Assembly (NCBI GenBank): GCA_017516745.1 | Contig: JAFXBF010000016.1 | Span: forward strand, 1 to 64,000 | Reading direction: 5' to 3' | Length of the DNA stretch: 64,000 nucleotides | From: Clostridia bacterium | GTDB lineage: Bacteria > Bacillota > Clostridia > Oscillospirales > Acutalibacteraceae | Shown: positions 44,912 to 53,366 of the stretch, piece after piece | How the letters are laid out: each line of letters starts with the position of its first letter | Numbering within the stretch: position 1 is the first letter of the stretch | The notes under the pieces: model-generated | Seen by the model: only the letters and a program-made list of their open reading frames with translations | Told to the model about the DNA's origin: nothing | The model's database searches: none | Program-made: the position numbers and the translations under genes

Positions 44912-46411
44912 ATGGCAGAAACTGCAGCCCGTGGAAACACGGCTGTTGTTAATGAAAAACAAAAGGCCTTGTCCGGTAACCGACGTTATGTCGGCACAAG
45001 AGAAACCGTGGCTTATGTTGCCTATGATGTTTCACAAAGCTTTAACATCAACAAATATCAGGATATTTTCATTACGGATATTGTTAAGATAAGCCTGAGC
45101 TTCCAGACCCTTGTTACCTTTGTTATCGGTATATGGGACGTTATAAACGATATTTTCCTTGCCGCAATTGTTGACAAAACACGAACACGCTTCGGCAAAT
45201 TCAGACCGTGGCTTCTGGTTTGTTCGGGTCCCGGTTTCCTGCTGACCCTTATTTACTGGCTGCTGCCCATTCTTTTTGCGGGCACAAGCCCCGAACACGC
45301 AGGCAAGCTGGCGTTTTATATGATATTCCAGCTTGTAAACAACCTCAACGGTTCGCTTGCCAATATTTCGAGAACGGGTATGCTTTCCACTATCACGCCC
45401 AATGTCATTGAACGTACAAGGCTGATTACTCAGGCAAGCCTTTTCTCGGGCTTTGTCGAAAAGTGGCCCGAAATATTTATGGGTCTGCTTATCGATCTTA
45501 TCAACCACGGTAAGCTGAGAATACCTATGAGGGGACTTTACGTTACCGCAGGTGTGTTCACTGCAACGGTTTCTGCCGCACTGGGTCTGTTCTTCGTGTT
45601 TACGGCAAAGGAAAGAGTTGTCCAGAACACCGAAAAGCCCAGCATTTTCCAGGGCATAAAATCCGTTATAAACAACAAGCCCCTGCTTATTCTCACAATC
45701 ACGGAATTTATGACCGCCTTCGGTATGAATTCGGGCACGAACTATTACTACATAAACGTTCTCGGCTTTGCTTCTATGACAACCGTTGTCGGTATTCCCG
45801 GTGCCTTCGTTTCGCCCACAAGCTATGCTTTCGTTACCAAGGCACGTGAGAGGTTTTCTACCAGAACGCTGTGGATTTTCAGCTCTCACATCGGCGATTT
45901 CCTGATGATTTTCGTCTATATCGTCGGCGCAATAAACAAGAACTACAAGAAGCTTGCCGTTATGATTCCTGCGTTTATGATAAGGGAAACGCTGTGGATG
46001 ACCTGCTGGGGTCTTATGAACGTTATCCCCGAGGAAATGCGCAACGAAACCATCGACTACGGCGAATGGAAAAACGGCTACAGAACAGAGGGTATGACGG
46101 GCGTTGCAAAGGACCTTGCAAGAAAGCTTGTCGGCACGGTCGGTGCTTCAATAAAGGCATTCCTGCTCAGCAAAATCGGATATGTCGAGGGCGCAGGCTA
46201 CGGCAACCAGTCCGCAAGAACGGAGTATATGCTCTTTGCAATGTGTACCCTTCTTCCCACGGTTACAAGCGTTTTCGGTCTTATTCCCAAATTCTTCTAC
46301 GACCTTTCGGGTGAAAAGAGAGAGCGTATGTACCGTGAGCTTATGGAACGCCGCCAGAGCATTATAGACAAGGCAAACGAGCTTAACGATGACCTCAACA
46401 ACGAAGAATAA
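44912..46411 (+). CDS. GPH-family sugar/sodium-type symporter
   Basis: A 499-residue, 12-span carrier of the glycoside-pentoside-hexuronide group of the MFS: TRETVAYVAYDVSQ, GIWDVINDIFLA and FGKFRPWLL are diagnostic. It is the third gene of the operon, with 40 bases to the preceding stop and a clear GGAGG site. The substrate is probably a product of the upstream hydrolases. Confidence 0.88.
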   Translation: MAETAARGNTAVVNEKQKALSGNRRYVGTRETVAYVAYDVSQSFNINKYQDIFITDIVKISLSFQTLVTFVIGIWDVINDIFLAAIVDKTRTRFGKFRPWLLVCSGPGFLLTLIYWLLPILFAGTSPEHAGKLAFYMIFQLVNNLNGSLANISRTGMLSTITPNVIERTRLITQASLFSGFVEKWPEIFMGLLIDLINHGKLRIPMRGLYVTAGVFTATVSAALGLFFVFTAKERVVQNTEKPSIFQGIKSVINNKPLLILTITEFMTAFGMNSGTNYYYINVLGFASMTTVVGIPGAFVSPTSYAFVTKARERFSTRTLWIFSSHIGDFLMIFVYIVGAINKNYKKLAVMIPAFMIRETLWMTCWGLMNVIPEEMRNETIDYGEWKNGYRTEGMTGVAKDLARKLVGTVGASIKAFLLSKIGYVEGAGYGNQSARTEYMLFAMCTLLPTVTSVFGLIPKFFYDLSGEKRERMYRELMERRQSIIDKANELNDDLNNEE

Positions 46412-46413
46412 AT

Positions 46414-46460
46414 AAAAATTACTGCTTGATTTTCGTTCGGCGAAAGTCAAGCAGTTTTTG
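46414..46460. terminator. Terminator after the GPH carrier
   Basis: Stem of about 15 bp, arms 46421-46435 and 46441-46455, one mismatch, loop TTCGG, A-run before and TTTTTG run after; it is usable from both strands. Confidence 0.85.
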
Positions 46461-46471
46461 TTTTGTATTTC

Positions 46472-46933
46472 TTATAAAAGTTCGTTCAGCAGGGCTTCGC
46501 AGCCCTCAACTATATCGGTATATGTCACTTCAAAATTTCCCGTGTACCACGGGTCGGCAACATCGCCGGGTCGGCTTGTGTGATTCATCAGCTTGCTGAT
46601 TTTTTTCTCAGGGTCACCGCCAAGCATACGGTGCATATTGCGCAGATTGTTTTCATCCATACAGATGAGATAATCATAATTTTCATAGTCGCTTTTTGTC
46701 AGCTGTACGGCACGCTTGCCCTCGCAGGAAATACCGTGCTTGGCAAGCACCTTTTTAGCCGGCGGATAGACGGGATTACCGACACCGTTCCATATTTCCT
46801 CCGTGCTCGTGGCACAGGAAGCTATAAGAAATCTGTTTGCAATACCACGCTTTTTAACCATACTTTTAAGTATAAATTCCGCCATGGGACTGCGGCAGAT
46901 ATTGCCGTGGCAGACGAACATTATTTTTATCAT
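46472..46933 (-). CDS. Low-molecular-weight protein tyrosine phosphatase
   Basis: A 153-residue phosphatase. Active-site loop CHGNICRS (Cys8 to Arg14) and the general acid in ADPWYTG. The start at 46933 has an AGAGGT site; an upstream ATG at 46957 would add eight residues (MEDKEVYR) with no such site. It is the last recognisable core gene before the mobile element. Confidence 0.92.
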   Translation of the reverse strand: MIKIMFVCHGNICRSPMAEFILKSMVKKRGIANRFLIASCATSTEEIWNGVGNPVYPPAKKVLAKHGISCEGKRAVQLTKSDYENYDYLICMDENNLRNMHRMLGGDPEKKISKLMNHTSRPGDVADPWYTGNFEVTYTDIVEGCEALLNELL

Positions 46934-47037
46934 CCTATATACCTCTTTATCTTCCACTATATTTAGTGTTTTCAGGCAAACTTAATACAATATATACATT
47001 TATCTCTATACAGCCCTCTGTTCAAGGTGCAGCAATT

Positions 47038-47075
47038 GGTGTAAAAATGGTGTAGTATGGTGTAAATTTGGTGTA
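47038..47075. repeat. Four GGTGTA direct repeats in helical phase
   Basis: GGTGTA occurs at 47038, 47049, 47059 and 47070, spacings 11, 10 and 11 bases, directly downstream of the integrase gene. Short direct repeats on one face of the helix at an element end are typical integrase arm-binding sites. Confidence 0.65.
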
Positions 47076-47096
47076 ATAATTTAAGGTACAAACAGG

Positions 47097-48275
47097 TTAT
47101 TTATTTACAGCAAGCTTAACCACTTCACCCATATCTTTTACCGCATAATCAAGATCATCATCAACGTAATAAGCGAGTGTAGTTGCGATATCAGAATGAC
47201 CCATAACATACTGCAGACTTTTTATATTCATTTTTGCGTATGCCATATTGGTACAAAATGTGTGGCGAAAAACATGCGGGGTGATTTTAGGCAGAACAAC
47301 AGAATGGGTTTCAGCGAATTTTTCTCTGAGTCTTTTTATCGCGTGCTGATAATCAACAGCGGTATGCGGCTGACCGTAGTAATTAAGAAAAATAAATCCT
47401 GAGTATCCGTCTACGATTGTTTCGATTTTAGGGTTATTGCGATCGGCAATAACTCGTTTAAAAGCGTTATATGCTTCAACAGTCATCGGAATCTGACGCA
47501 CAGCGTTTTCGGTTTTAGGCTGATCTACTGCATAGACCCCGCCCTTCTTCTTGTAAAGCTTGTGATCAACATTAATGACGCCGTTTTCAAAATCAATGTC
47601 TTTAAAGGTCAAACCGCAAAATTCGCTGATACGAAGGCCGGTTTCAAGAAGTATAAGACAAGCATCATAATACTTGGAGCCTATTTTATCCCCCTTCAAA
47701 AAATTCATAAACGTTTCCTGTTCATGAGCCTTCAGAGCAGGGATTTTTTCTGCATCATCTTTTATATTTATGGATTTGAGCTTGAAATCAAAGGGATTTG
47801 CGGAAATAATTCTGTCTTCAACTGCCATTTGAAAAGCAGGCTTGACTACACCACGTATAGTACATATGGTGTTGCGCTTATAGCCTCTGTCGTGAAGAGA
47901 AATAAGCCACGCTTTTGCTTCGGATATTTTCACTGTGCAGATTTTGCGGTTTGCAAAAGGTTCGGTTTTAAGCACATTAATAACAAAATTGTAATTTACC
48001 TTTGTGGAATAAGCGGCATCTCCGGTTAAAGGCAGATACTTGAGAACGAGCTCCATGACAGTCATATTACCTGTCGAATAGCTGATACCCTGAAACATAC
48101 ACTGCTGAATCTTTTTTTCTTCCTCTCTGAGTTCATCAAGAGTTGCGGCGTATATAGTTTTGCGGGTTCCGTTTTCGGTATAGCGATAGTAATACAGACC
48201 GTTATCACTTCTCTGACCCTCGCCTTTTCTCAGCACGGTTCTGTTGGAATCGGTGCGTTTGTTTTTGTTTTTCAT
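47097..48275 (-). CDS. int: Tyrosine site-specific integrase
   Basis: About 392 residues of the Tn916/lambda-type recombinase family. An N-terminal arm-binding domain (LYYYRYTENGTRKTIYAATL, about 28-47), a SAM-like core-binding domain, and a catalytic domain with Arg in TGLRISEFCGL, the His/Arg pair in HVFRHTF, His in MGHSDIATT and the nucleophile Tyr in LAYYVDD. A TTG codon at 48281 is an alternative start. It ends the element, with the GGTGTA array just beyond. Confidence 0.93.
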   Translation of the reverse strand: MKNKNKRTDSNRTVLRKGEGQRSDNGLYYYRYTENGTRKTIYAATLDELREEEKKIQQCMFQGISYSTGNMTVMELVLKYLPLTGDAAYSTKVNYNFVINVLKTEPFANRKICTVKISEAKAWLISLHDRGYKRNTICTIRGVVKPAFQMAVEDRIISANPFDFKLKSINIKDDAEKIPALKAHEQETFMNFLKGDKIGSKYYDACLILLETGLRISEFCGLTFKDIDFENGVINVDHKLYKKKGGVYAVDQPKTENAVRQIPMTVEAYNAFKRVIADRNNPKIETIVDGYSGFIFLNYYGQPHTAVDYQHAIKRLREKFAETHSVVLPKITPHVFRHTFCTNMAYAKMNIKSLQYVMGHSDIATTLAYYVDDDLDYAVKDMGEVVKLAVNK

Positions 48276-48306
48276 TTTCAAAAAGCTCCTTTGTTTTTTT
48301 GTAAAA

Positions 48307-48361
48307 GAGCCTTGATATGATTGTGTATTATACCATGACGCTTCGTATTATATCAAGGCTC
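48307..48361. promoter_or_regulatory. Long inverted repeat between xis and int
   Basis: GAGCCTTGATA (48307-48317) and TATCAAGGCTC (48351-48361) form an 11-bp stem, 33-base loop. It may be an attenuator or the integrase control site. Confidence 0.5.
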
Positions 48362-48382
48362 ATTTTTAATTTCTATCAGCTG

Positions 48383-48628
48383 TTAAATTGAATATGTTTT
48401 TGAAATAAACTCATCGAGTTCGCGACGTTTTATAAGGCGCTTGCTCTTGTTCCAGAAAACGAAGCTGCAGTCTTCTTTATTCGAAAGAATTCTAAGGGCA
48501 CATATACCTATACCTGAATACTTAGCTGCTTCTTCAAGAGTAAGCAAGGCCTTGTGCCAGATTGGAACACAATCGTTTGATGAAACTGAGATTTCTTCTG
48601 CAACATCATATATATTGTTTTTTTCCAT
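48383..48628 (-). CDS. Excisionase-like DNA-binding protein
   Basis: An 81-residue protein with a winged-helix/excisionase pattern: LLTLEEAAKYSGIGICALR followed by FVFWNKSKRLIKRRELDEFI. It directs the integrase toward excision. Good AAGGAGAAC site and position directly upstream of int. The 328 bases upstream (48629-48956) hold an AAACGC-AA-GCGTTT dyad at 48764-48779 but no gene. Confidence 0.85.
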   Translation of the reverse strand: MEKNNIYDVAEEISVSSNDCVPIWHKALLTLEEAAKYSGIGICALRILSNKEDCSFVFWNKSKRLIKRRELDEFISKTYSI

Positions 48629-48956
48629 TTTTGGAGTTCTCCTTCATTTTATTTTGGCGAGGAGCTGCATTCCTGCCCTATGTTCGGGGGCTTTGTAATC
48701 ATTCTCAGAGTAAATCTCATTTATAAAATACGGACTGACCTGTTATTCCGTTTTCCTCATTTGTAAACGCAAGCGTTTATTTGTGCTTTTAGAGCGTGTA
48801 GGTTTTAAATTGAGGCACGATATCAAAGCACTGAAAAACGCGAAATTTGGCGGCATAGGCCGATTTTTTTGTTCCACAGCAAACATGAACCTGCAAAACA
48901 GATCTATGTGCATATTGATGCTTTAATTGAGTGTTAGATTAGTTTGCTTTTGACAA

Positions 48957-49151
48957 TCACCTCCGTATAGTGCTCAGGTAACGAGCAATGAAAAATAAAT
49001 AATTATCGTTGTGTTGGATTTCGGTTTCTGCACGGTTTATTAATGCGCTTTCAGTATCTGTTGAAAAACTCATAATACTGATAGAGGACGAGATAAGAAG
49101 CGTAAGTGTAATTAAAAAGATTGCGGTTAATCTAAGATTTGTTTTCTTCAT
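48957..49151 (-). CDS. Small membrane or signal-peptide protein in the element
   Basis: A 64-residue protein. The N-terminal half is a single hydrophobic segment (about 7-28, TAIFLITLTLLISSSISIM) and the rest is polar with a small hydrophobic patch near the end. An AGAGAGG site precedes the start. No family recognised; it could be a secreted peptide or a small inner-membrane protein. Confidence 0.5.
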   Translation of the reverse strand: MKKTNLRLTAIFLITLTLLISSSISIMSFSTDTESALINRAETEIQHNDNYLFFIARYLSTIRR

Positions 49152-49181
49152 TAATAAATAATCCTCTCTATGTAAACGCTC

Positions 49182-49613
49182 TTACTCGGCAAGGCTGACT
49201 AACAGGCGATCCTGAGGTGCCGCAACCATAGCAATTGACCAAAGAATCTCTTCGTCAGGCTCGTAATAGGCGATTACAACGCCATTTTCTTTGCCCCGAC
49301 ACAACGGTCGTACAACAATAATTTTACCGGCTTTTGTTTTAGTTTCGATTTGATCTCCATCAAAGTCAACGGGAGCTTCCTCTCCATTCTTTAAAAGCAG
49401 CTGGACGGAAGGCCAGAACTTAGTTACTGCTAAACCGTTTTCGCTTCGTGCTGTATAAAAGAATCTATTACCACCGTCAGCAATAAGGGCGATGCATCTA
49501 CCGCCACTGCCCGGTGCTCCTTCGATAAATCGGATACCTAATCCATCAGGACATGCTTCAACATAATAATTTTTATCCTTGTTTGACTTAAATGTAATGT
49601 GCGATACATTCAT
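49182..49613 (-). CDS. Unknown mobile-element protein
   Basis: A 143-residue, beta-rich, soluble-looking protein without recognisable motifs. It has three Cys (EACPDG, GGRCIAL, PLCRGKENG) and a Gly-rich turn. It starts with a strong AAGGAGA site. It is 30 bases upstream of the small membrane protein gene. Function unknown. Confidence 0.6.
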   Translation of the reverse strand: MNVSHITFKSNKDKNYYVEACPDGLGIRFIEGAPGSGGRCIALIADGGNRFFYTARSENGLAVTKFWPSVQLLLKNGEEAPVDFDGDQIETKTKAGKIIVVRPLCRGKENGVVIAYYEPDEEILWSIAMVAAPQDRLLVSLAE

Positions 49614-49814
49614 TTTAAAATCTCCTTCTGTTTCAATTACGTTTTTATAATTGGTTCTTTAATATGCAAATCAATTTCTAAGGTTCCTTTAACCGATGCA
49701 ACAAATATTTCATAAACACTTCTTCCTTTCACAAATTTTTGAACTACCACTCCAAATTTACAAATTATTAAACACATCGAAATTATATTGTGATATGATA
49801 ATATGGGATAGTAT

Positions 49815-49835
49815 CACAGAAAGTATGTAAGATTG
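49815..49835. repeat. 21-mer direct repeat, element copy 1
   Basis: CACAGAAAGTATGTAAGATTG at 49815-49835 matches 52549-52569 at 19 of 21 positions. The two copies bracket the primase gene and its leader region, suggesting a shared regulatory site. Confidence 0.5.
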
Positions 49836-50053
49836 GAAATAATTTTTGTTTTCTGAATAACAAGTTTTAAAAATCACGAATAATTACCCCATGTTTTTGT
49901 CGGAAGCGAGTGAGATGTTTGATATTACCCCACTGCCCAATCCGACAATGTTGTCGTTGCCGAAAAAGTGTGACAAAATCTGAAAGTTTTTATATTGAAA
50001 AAATTTACGCCCCCAATGTTTCTTTTATAAATATTTTTTCAAGATATAAAATA

Positions 50054-50273
50054 TTTGTCATTTTGTCATAACTTTCCTAATCCCCAAGCAGAATCAAGGT
50101 AAACAACTATGTCAATGTTTGTCATAATTTGCTATTTTCGGTAGTTTTTTGTCATAAACCACCAGTAACTCAATGTCATGAATTTGCAACAACCCAAAGT
50201 TACGTCTATAAACATCAAATACTAAGAATGGAAAACTGACAATTTTAGCTCTGTTACCACTGCTTTGTCATAA
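50054..50273. repeat. TTTGTCATAA iteron-like repeats
   Basis: TTTGTCATAA occurs exactly at 50062, 50118, 50148 and 50264, with a variant at 50054 (TTTGTCATTT) and ATGTCATGA at 50173. All are in the same orientation. Inverted relatives (TGACAAA at 49971 and TGACAATTT at 50237) lie nearby. The region 49614-50297 has no gene and is AT-rich. It lies just downstream of the primase gene, as in a phage-satellite replication origin. Confidence 0.6.
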
Positions 50274-50297
50274 TTCCTTTAGAGGGATTGAGAAGAA

Positions 50298-52466
50298 TTA
50301 ATAAATATTATCGTTGCCATAAACATTGCGAAATTCTTCCTTGGCGGACATTGTAAGTTTAAAACTGTAATAACGGCCATGAGAAACCCTTACGTGAATA
50401 TCTTCGTTTAGATATTCCATAAGTTCTCTCTCAAACTCTTTGGTAGAAAGAACATATCCTTTACAATTCTGTTTACACCATTCAGCGAACACTTTACGAA
50501 TCGCAGTAGCAGTGCAATTATCGTCCTTCTTTATAGAATGGTTTTCTCTATGCGCGCAGCATTCCTTATAGAATGTAATTAAAGGACTGTTATCTGCTTT
50601 ATATTTGCTCAATGTAGTGCTGCACTTTTCCGGAATTTCCAAAACATAGCCCTTATCGAAGGCTTTTTTAAATTCTCTTATTGCTTTATATACAATTCCT
50701 TCTTTTTCATCAAACATTTTGTCGCAAATAAAAGGATCTCTGTCTCTTTCGGGAATTACATTAGGACAATTTACTATGATCATACGGTCGTAGACCCACT
50801 CTCCTCTATCTCCGCCAAAAAGAGGCATCTGATTTGCACAAAACCACAGAAATCCGTTATATGTAGCAGTGAATTTGTCCTGATGCTTTTTTTCAATATC
50901 AATTGCATCTCCGCCGGTGAGCAGCTTAAAGAATTTAAGCTCAGAAACTTTCATATAGCCCATATCATTACAACCGGCGAGCCTTTTGCTATGCAGATTG
51001 GATAGTCCGAATCGTTTTTCTATATCCGATAAATCTAAAGAGGAACAGTTCTCCTGACCAAGTATTCTTTCTACAAGTTTTTTTAGCTGGGTTTTTCCTG
51101 TGTGCCCCTCGCCGATCAAAAACAGAGCTTTTTTAAAACGATAGCCCTTAACGTTCGATAAACATAATCCGATAATCTGCAATAAAAGGCGATATACATC
51201 TTTATCACCATTGGTTAATGTGTTCATAAAACTATCAAATATAGGCGTCGGTGTTTCTTCATTATTCCAGTCTACCGGAAGCTGAATTGTAGATAAATAA
51301 TCGGGAGAATGGTTTTTAAAATCCATAGTAGTGATGTCCAGAATACCATTACGAAAATTGATAATATTTTCGTCTTTATTGAAATCATCAAGAGATATAT
51401 AATCTTTATCTGATCGAAGAATCTCAATAACTTCCCGCACGGTGGACATTTTTAAAATACTCTCGTCATAACAGACAATGTAATCTTTAATTAGAGCTTT
51501 CACACTGTCATCTGACAGAACCTTATATTTTCCATCTTCATAGAAGAAAAATTTGCTTGCCGCTAAATCATCACTTCTGACCAACACATAATCTTCATTG
51601 TGCTTGAATGCCTTAGCGAGCAAAGAAGCATTAACATATTTCTTGTTTCCGTCAGTACGAATATATTCCGGTGTTTTCTTTTTGAAATCATCTGCCGTTT
51701 CAATTGCTTCATCCAAGCGTTTCTGCGCCTCTTCTTGTCCTAACTCCTCAACAATATCTGAAAAATCTCCGCCTTTTTTAAGAGAATTAAGAAGTTTAAT
51801 TGCCGGTATAATTTTTATACTGTTTGCTATCGATAAAATTCCAGAAGCAACATTGTGAGCATGTTTTTCACCTGGTTCATCGTTATCCGAGATGACGATA
51901 ACGTCTTTACCCATAAAAGGAATGTTGTAAATTTCAGGGAGCCATTTAGCTGCTGCACCGTTCGGAGCAGTAGTTGCTGTATACCCCATGGATGTTAAAG
52001 TATCGACATCCTTTTCACCTTCAACAATATAAAATGTCTGAGCGTCCGATGTTAAAAGCTCACGATACTTGTAAAGCGGCACTCTTAATCCATCCAAACC
52101 TACCTTCCAATTACCTTCACTGAACCGATACCAATAGCAATTCTTTCCGCCCTCTGAATTAGTGAAAATCACCTTTTTGGTAATCTGTGTGCCATATTCG
52201 TCAACGTATATGTGTTCACGCTTGGTACAGTCTTTATTGAGAACGGCATATCCCGGACATTTAATGAACAGATCGGATTTACTTAAGCCGACAGCCGCAA
52301 CTATTGCTTCAGGCGAACAGCCGGCATGACAGTGCACGAGGATTTTATTCTCGTTTGAAGAAATACTCAGACTCGAGTGCTTGTCCTCATGCGCAGGACA
52401 CAGTGCTTCATACTGGTTTTCTCCGGTTTTTCTTACGTTTTCGAAATTTTTTAAAAAGCTTTTCAT
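50298..52466 (-). CDS. P4/D5-type primase-helicase
   Basis: A 722-residue replication protein. A CHC2-like zinc finger at the N-terminus (CPAHEDKHSSLSI and CHAGCS), a TOPRIM core (VEGEKDVDTL, VISDNDEPGE, about 130-205), and a D5/SF3-type helicase with Walker A GEGHTGKT in the middle (about 450) and a DNA-binding C-terminal domain. This architecture starts element replication at its own origin. It is the largest gene of the element, starting with an AAGGAG site. Confidence 0.9.
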   Translation of the reverse strand: MKSFLKNFENVRKTGENQYEALCPAHEDKHSSLSISSNENKILVHCHAGCSPEAIVAAVGLSKSDLFIKCPGYAVLNKDCTKREHIYVDEYGTQITKKVIFTNSEGGKNCYWYRFSEGNWKVGLDGLRVPLYKYRELLTSDAQTFYIVEGEKDVDTLTSMGYTATTAPNGAAAKWLPEIYNIPFMGKDVIVISDNDEPGEKHAHNVASGILSIANSIKIIPAIKLLNSLKKGGDFSDIVEELGQEEAQKRLDEAIETADDFKKKTPEYIRTDGNKKYVNASLLAKAFKHNEDYVLVRSDDLAASKFFFYEDGKYKVLSDDSVKALIKDYIVCYDESILKMSTVREVIEILRSDKDYISLDDFNKDENIINFRNGILDITTMDFKNHSPDYLSTIQLPVDWNNEETPTPIFDSFMNTLTNGDKDVYRLLLQIIGLCLSNVKGYRFKKALFLIGEGHTGKTQLKKLVERILGQENCSSLDLSDIEKRFGLSNLHSKRLAGCNDMGYMKVSELKFFKLLTGGDAIDIEKKHQDKFTATYNGFLWFCANQMPLFGGDRGEWVYDRMIIVNCPNVIPERDRDPFICDKMFDEKEGIVYKAIREFKKAFDKGYVLEIPEKCSTTLSKYKADNSPLITFYKECCAHRENHSIKKDDNCTATAIRKVFAEWCKQNCKGYVLSTKEFERELMEYLNEDIHVRVSHGRYYSFKLTMSAKEEFRNVYGNDNIY

Positions 52467-52548
52467 TAAATTTACTCCTTAAATATTATTTGAACCCTTT
52501 TGTGTTGTTCATACTTTGGTAAAATTAGTATGATAAATTTTAAGGTTA

Positions 52549-52569
52549 CACAGAAAATATGTAAGAATG
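52549..52569. repeat. 21-mer direct repeat, element copy 2
   Basis: Partner of 49815-49835. It lies about 83 bases upstream of the primase start, where a promoter or operator would be expected. Confidence 0.5.
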
Positions 52570-52698
52570 AAATGAAAAAACTATTAATAACGCACTTTTT
52601 ACTGCTTTTGTTTGATTTTTGCTGTTTTTCTTGTATTTTACAGCAAAAAATTAATCCCGAAGTGCCAAAAGCAACTCAGGATTTAATAATTTTATATT

Positions 52699-52731
52699 AT
52701 TGTTATTACTATATAGTATAGTAATAACAAT
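52699..52731. repeat. AT-rich perfect inverted repeat
   Basis: 15-bp arms 52699-52713 and 52717-52731 with loop TAG. It lies between the primase leader and the right-hand edge of the element. Confidence 0.6.
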
Positions 52732-52853
52732 AGTTACAAATATAAGTATTAGAAGAATTAATTAAATCGAATTATCATTAACTTATTCGGAAAGTTGCAG
52801 AAAAAAGATAACCAAAACCAAAAGCTAAAAAAACGAAACTTATAGTTATGAAA

Positions 52854-52891
52854 AAAGCGGTACTCAGAAATCACATTCTGAGTACCGCTTT
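52854..52891. terminator. Bidirectional terminator near the element edge
   Basis: Arms 52854-52869 and 52876-52891 form a perfect 16-bp stem with flanking A's and T's. Confidence 0.8.
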
Positions 52892-52996
52892 GCTTGAGTA
52901 TTCTGGTTTGATAAATGAATGAAAACAAAACCGATATAGTGGCTTTCTTCATTTACTTCTGCTTAGAAGCAACTCCAAAATTGATTCTTTTATTTG

Positions 52997-53163
52997 TAAG
53001 TTTTTCAGAAAATCCCCGATACGGATTTCTGAAAAACTTATGGCAGGCAGGATGGGTCAATTCAGCTTTTCAGCAAAAACCGAAAAGCAAATTTCGGCTT
53101 GTTTCAAACCTTATTGTACTGTATAAACCGAAACCTTTCCGTATACGGAATTGACCCATCCTG
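52997..53163. repeat. Hairpin plus 116-bp inverted-repeat-bounded element
   Basis: Arms 52997-53015 and 53023-53040 form an 18-bp stem with one bulge. Seven bases on, a second unit is bounded by perfect 16-bp inverted repeats (53048-53063 and 53148-53163) around about 84 bases. An apparent 79-codon reading frame across both is formed by this repeat DNA. The rest of 52467-53366 contains only regulatory-type palindromes. Confidence 0.65.
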
Positions 53164-53261
53164 TACAAGTTACGAAAAGGTGTTTTCAGGGGTATTTTAA
53201 AAAGCAAAGAAAACAGTGCTTTTAAGTGAATTTTTTCATCTGCTTTTTGCTGCTTTTATAG

Positions 53262-53300
53262 CAACACCCGACCTGAGTTTATCACTCAAGTCAGGTGTTG
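53262..53300 (-). terminator. Terminator of the surface-protein operon
   Basis: Arms 53262-53278 and 53284-53300 (17 bp, one mismatch, five-base loop), located downstream of the last minus-strand gene. Confidence 0.75.
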
Positions 53301-53366
53301 TAATAACATATTTAATTGTTGTGTTGTGTGATTGTTATTTATATTTTTTCTCTTAGGTAGATTATA

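Larger units (their letters stand above)
46970..52890. mobile_element. Integrative element with integrase, excisionase and P4-type primase
   Basis: The segment is richer in A and T than its surroundings and carries a tyrosine integrase at one edge, an excisionase-like gene next to it, two small unknown genes and a replication-type primase-helicase, all on the minus strand. No capsid, conjugation or resistance genes are visible. It resembles a phage satellite or small integrative mobile element. The borders are approximate: I could not find matching attachment sites. Confidence 0.65.

Noticed and set aside
45032..45889. 285-codon minus-strand frame opposite the GPH carrier
   Set aside because: The carrier motifs on the plus strand are diagnostic; the mirror frame has no start site or domain.
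52915..53154. 79-codon plus-strand frame
   Set aside because: It runs across the hairpin and inverted-repeat unit and has no plausible ribosome site; repeat DNA is the better explanation.
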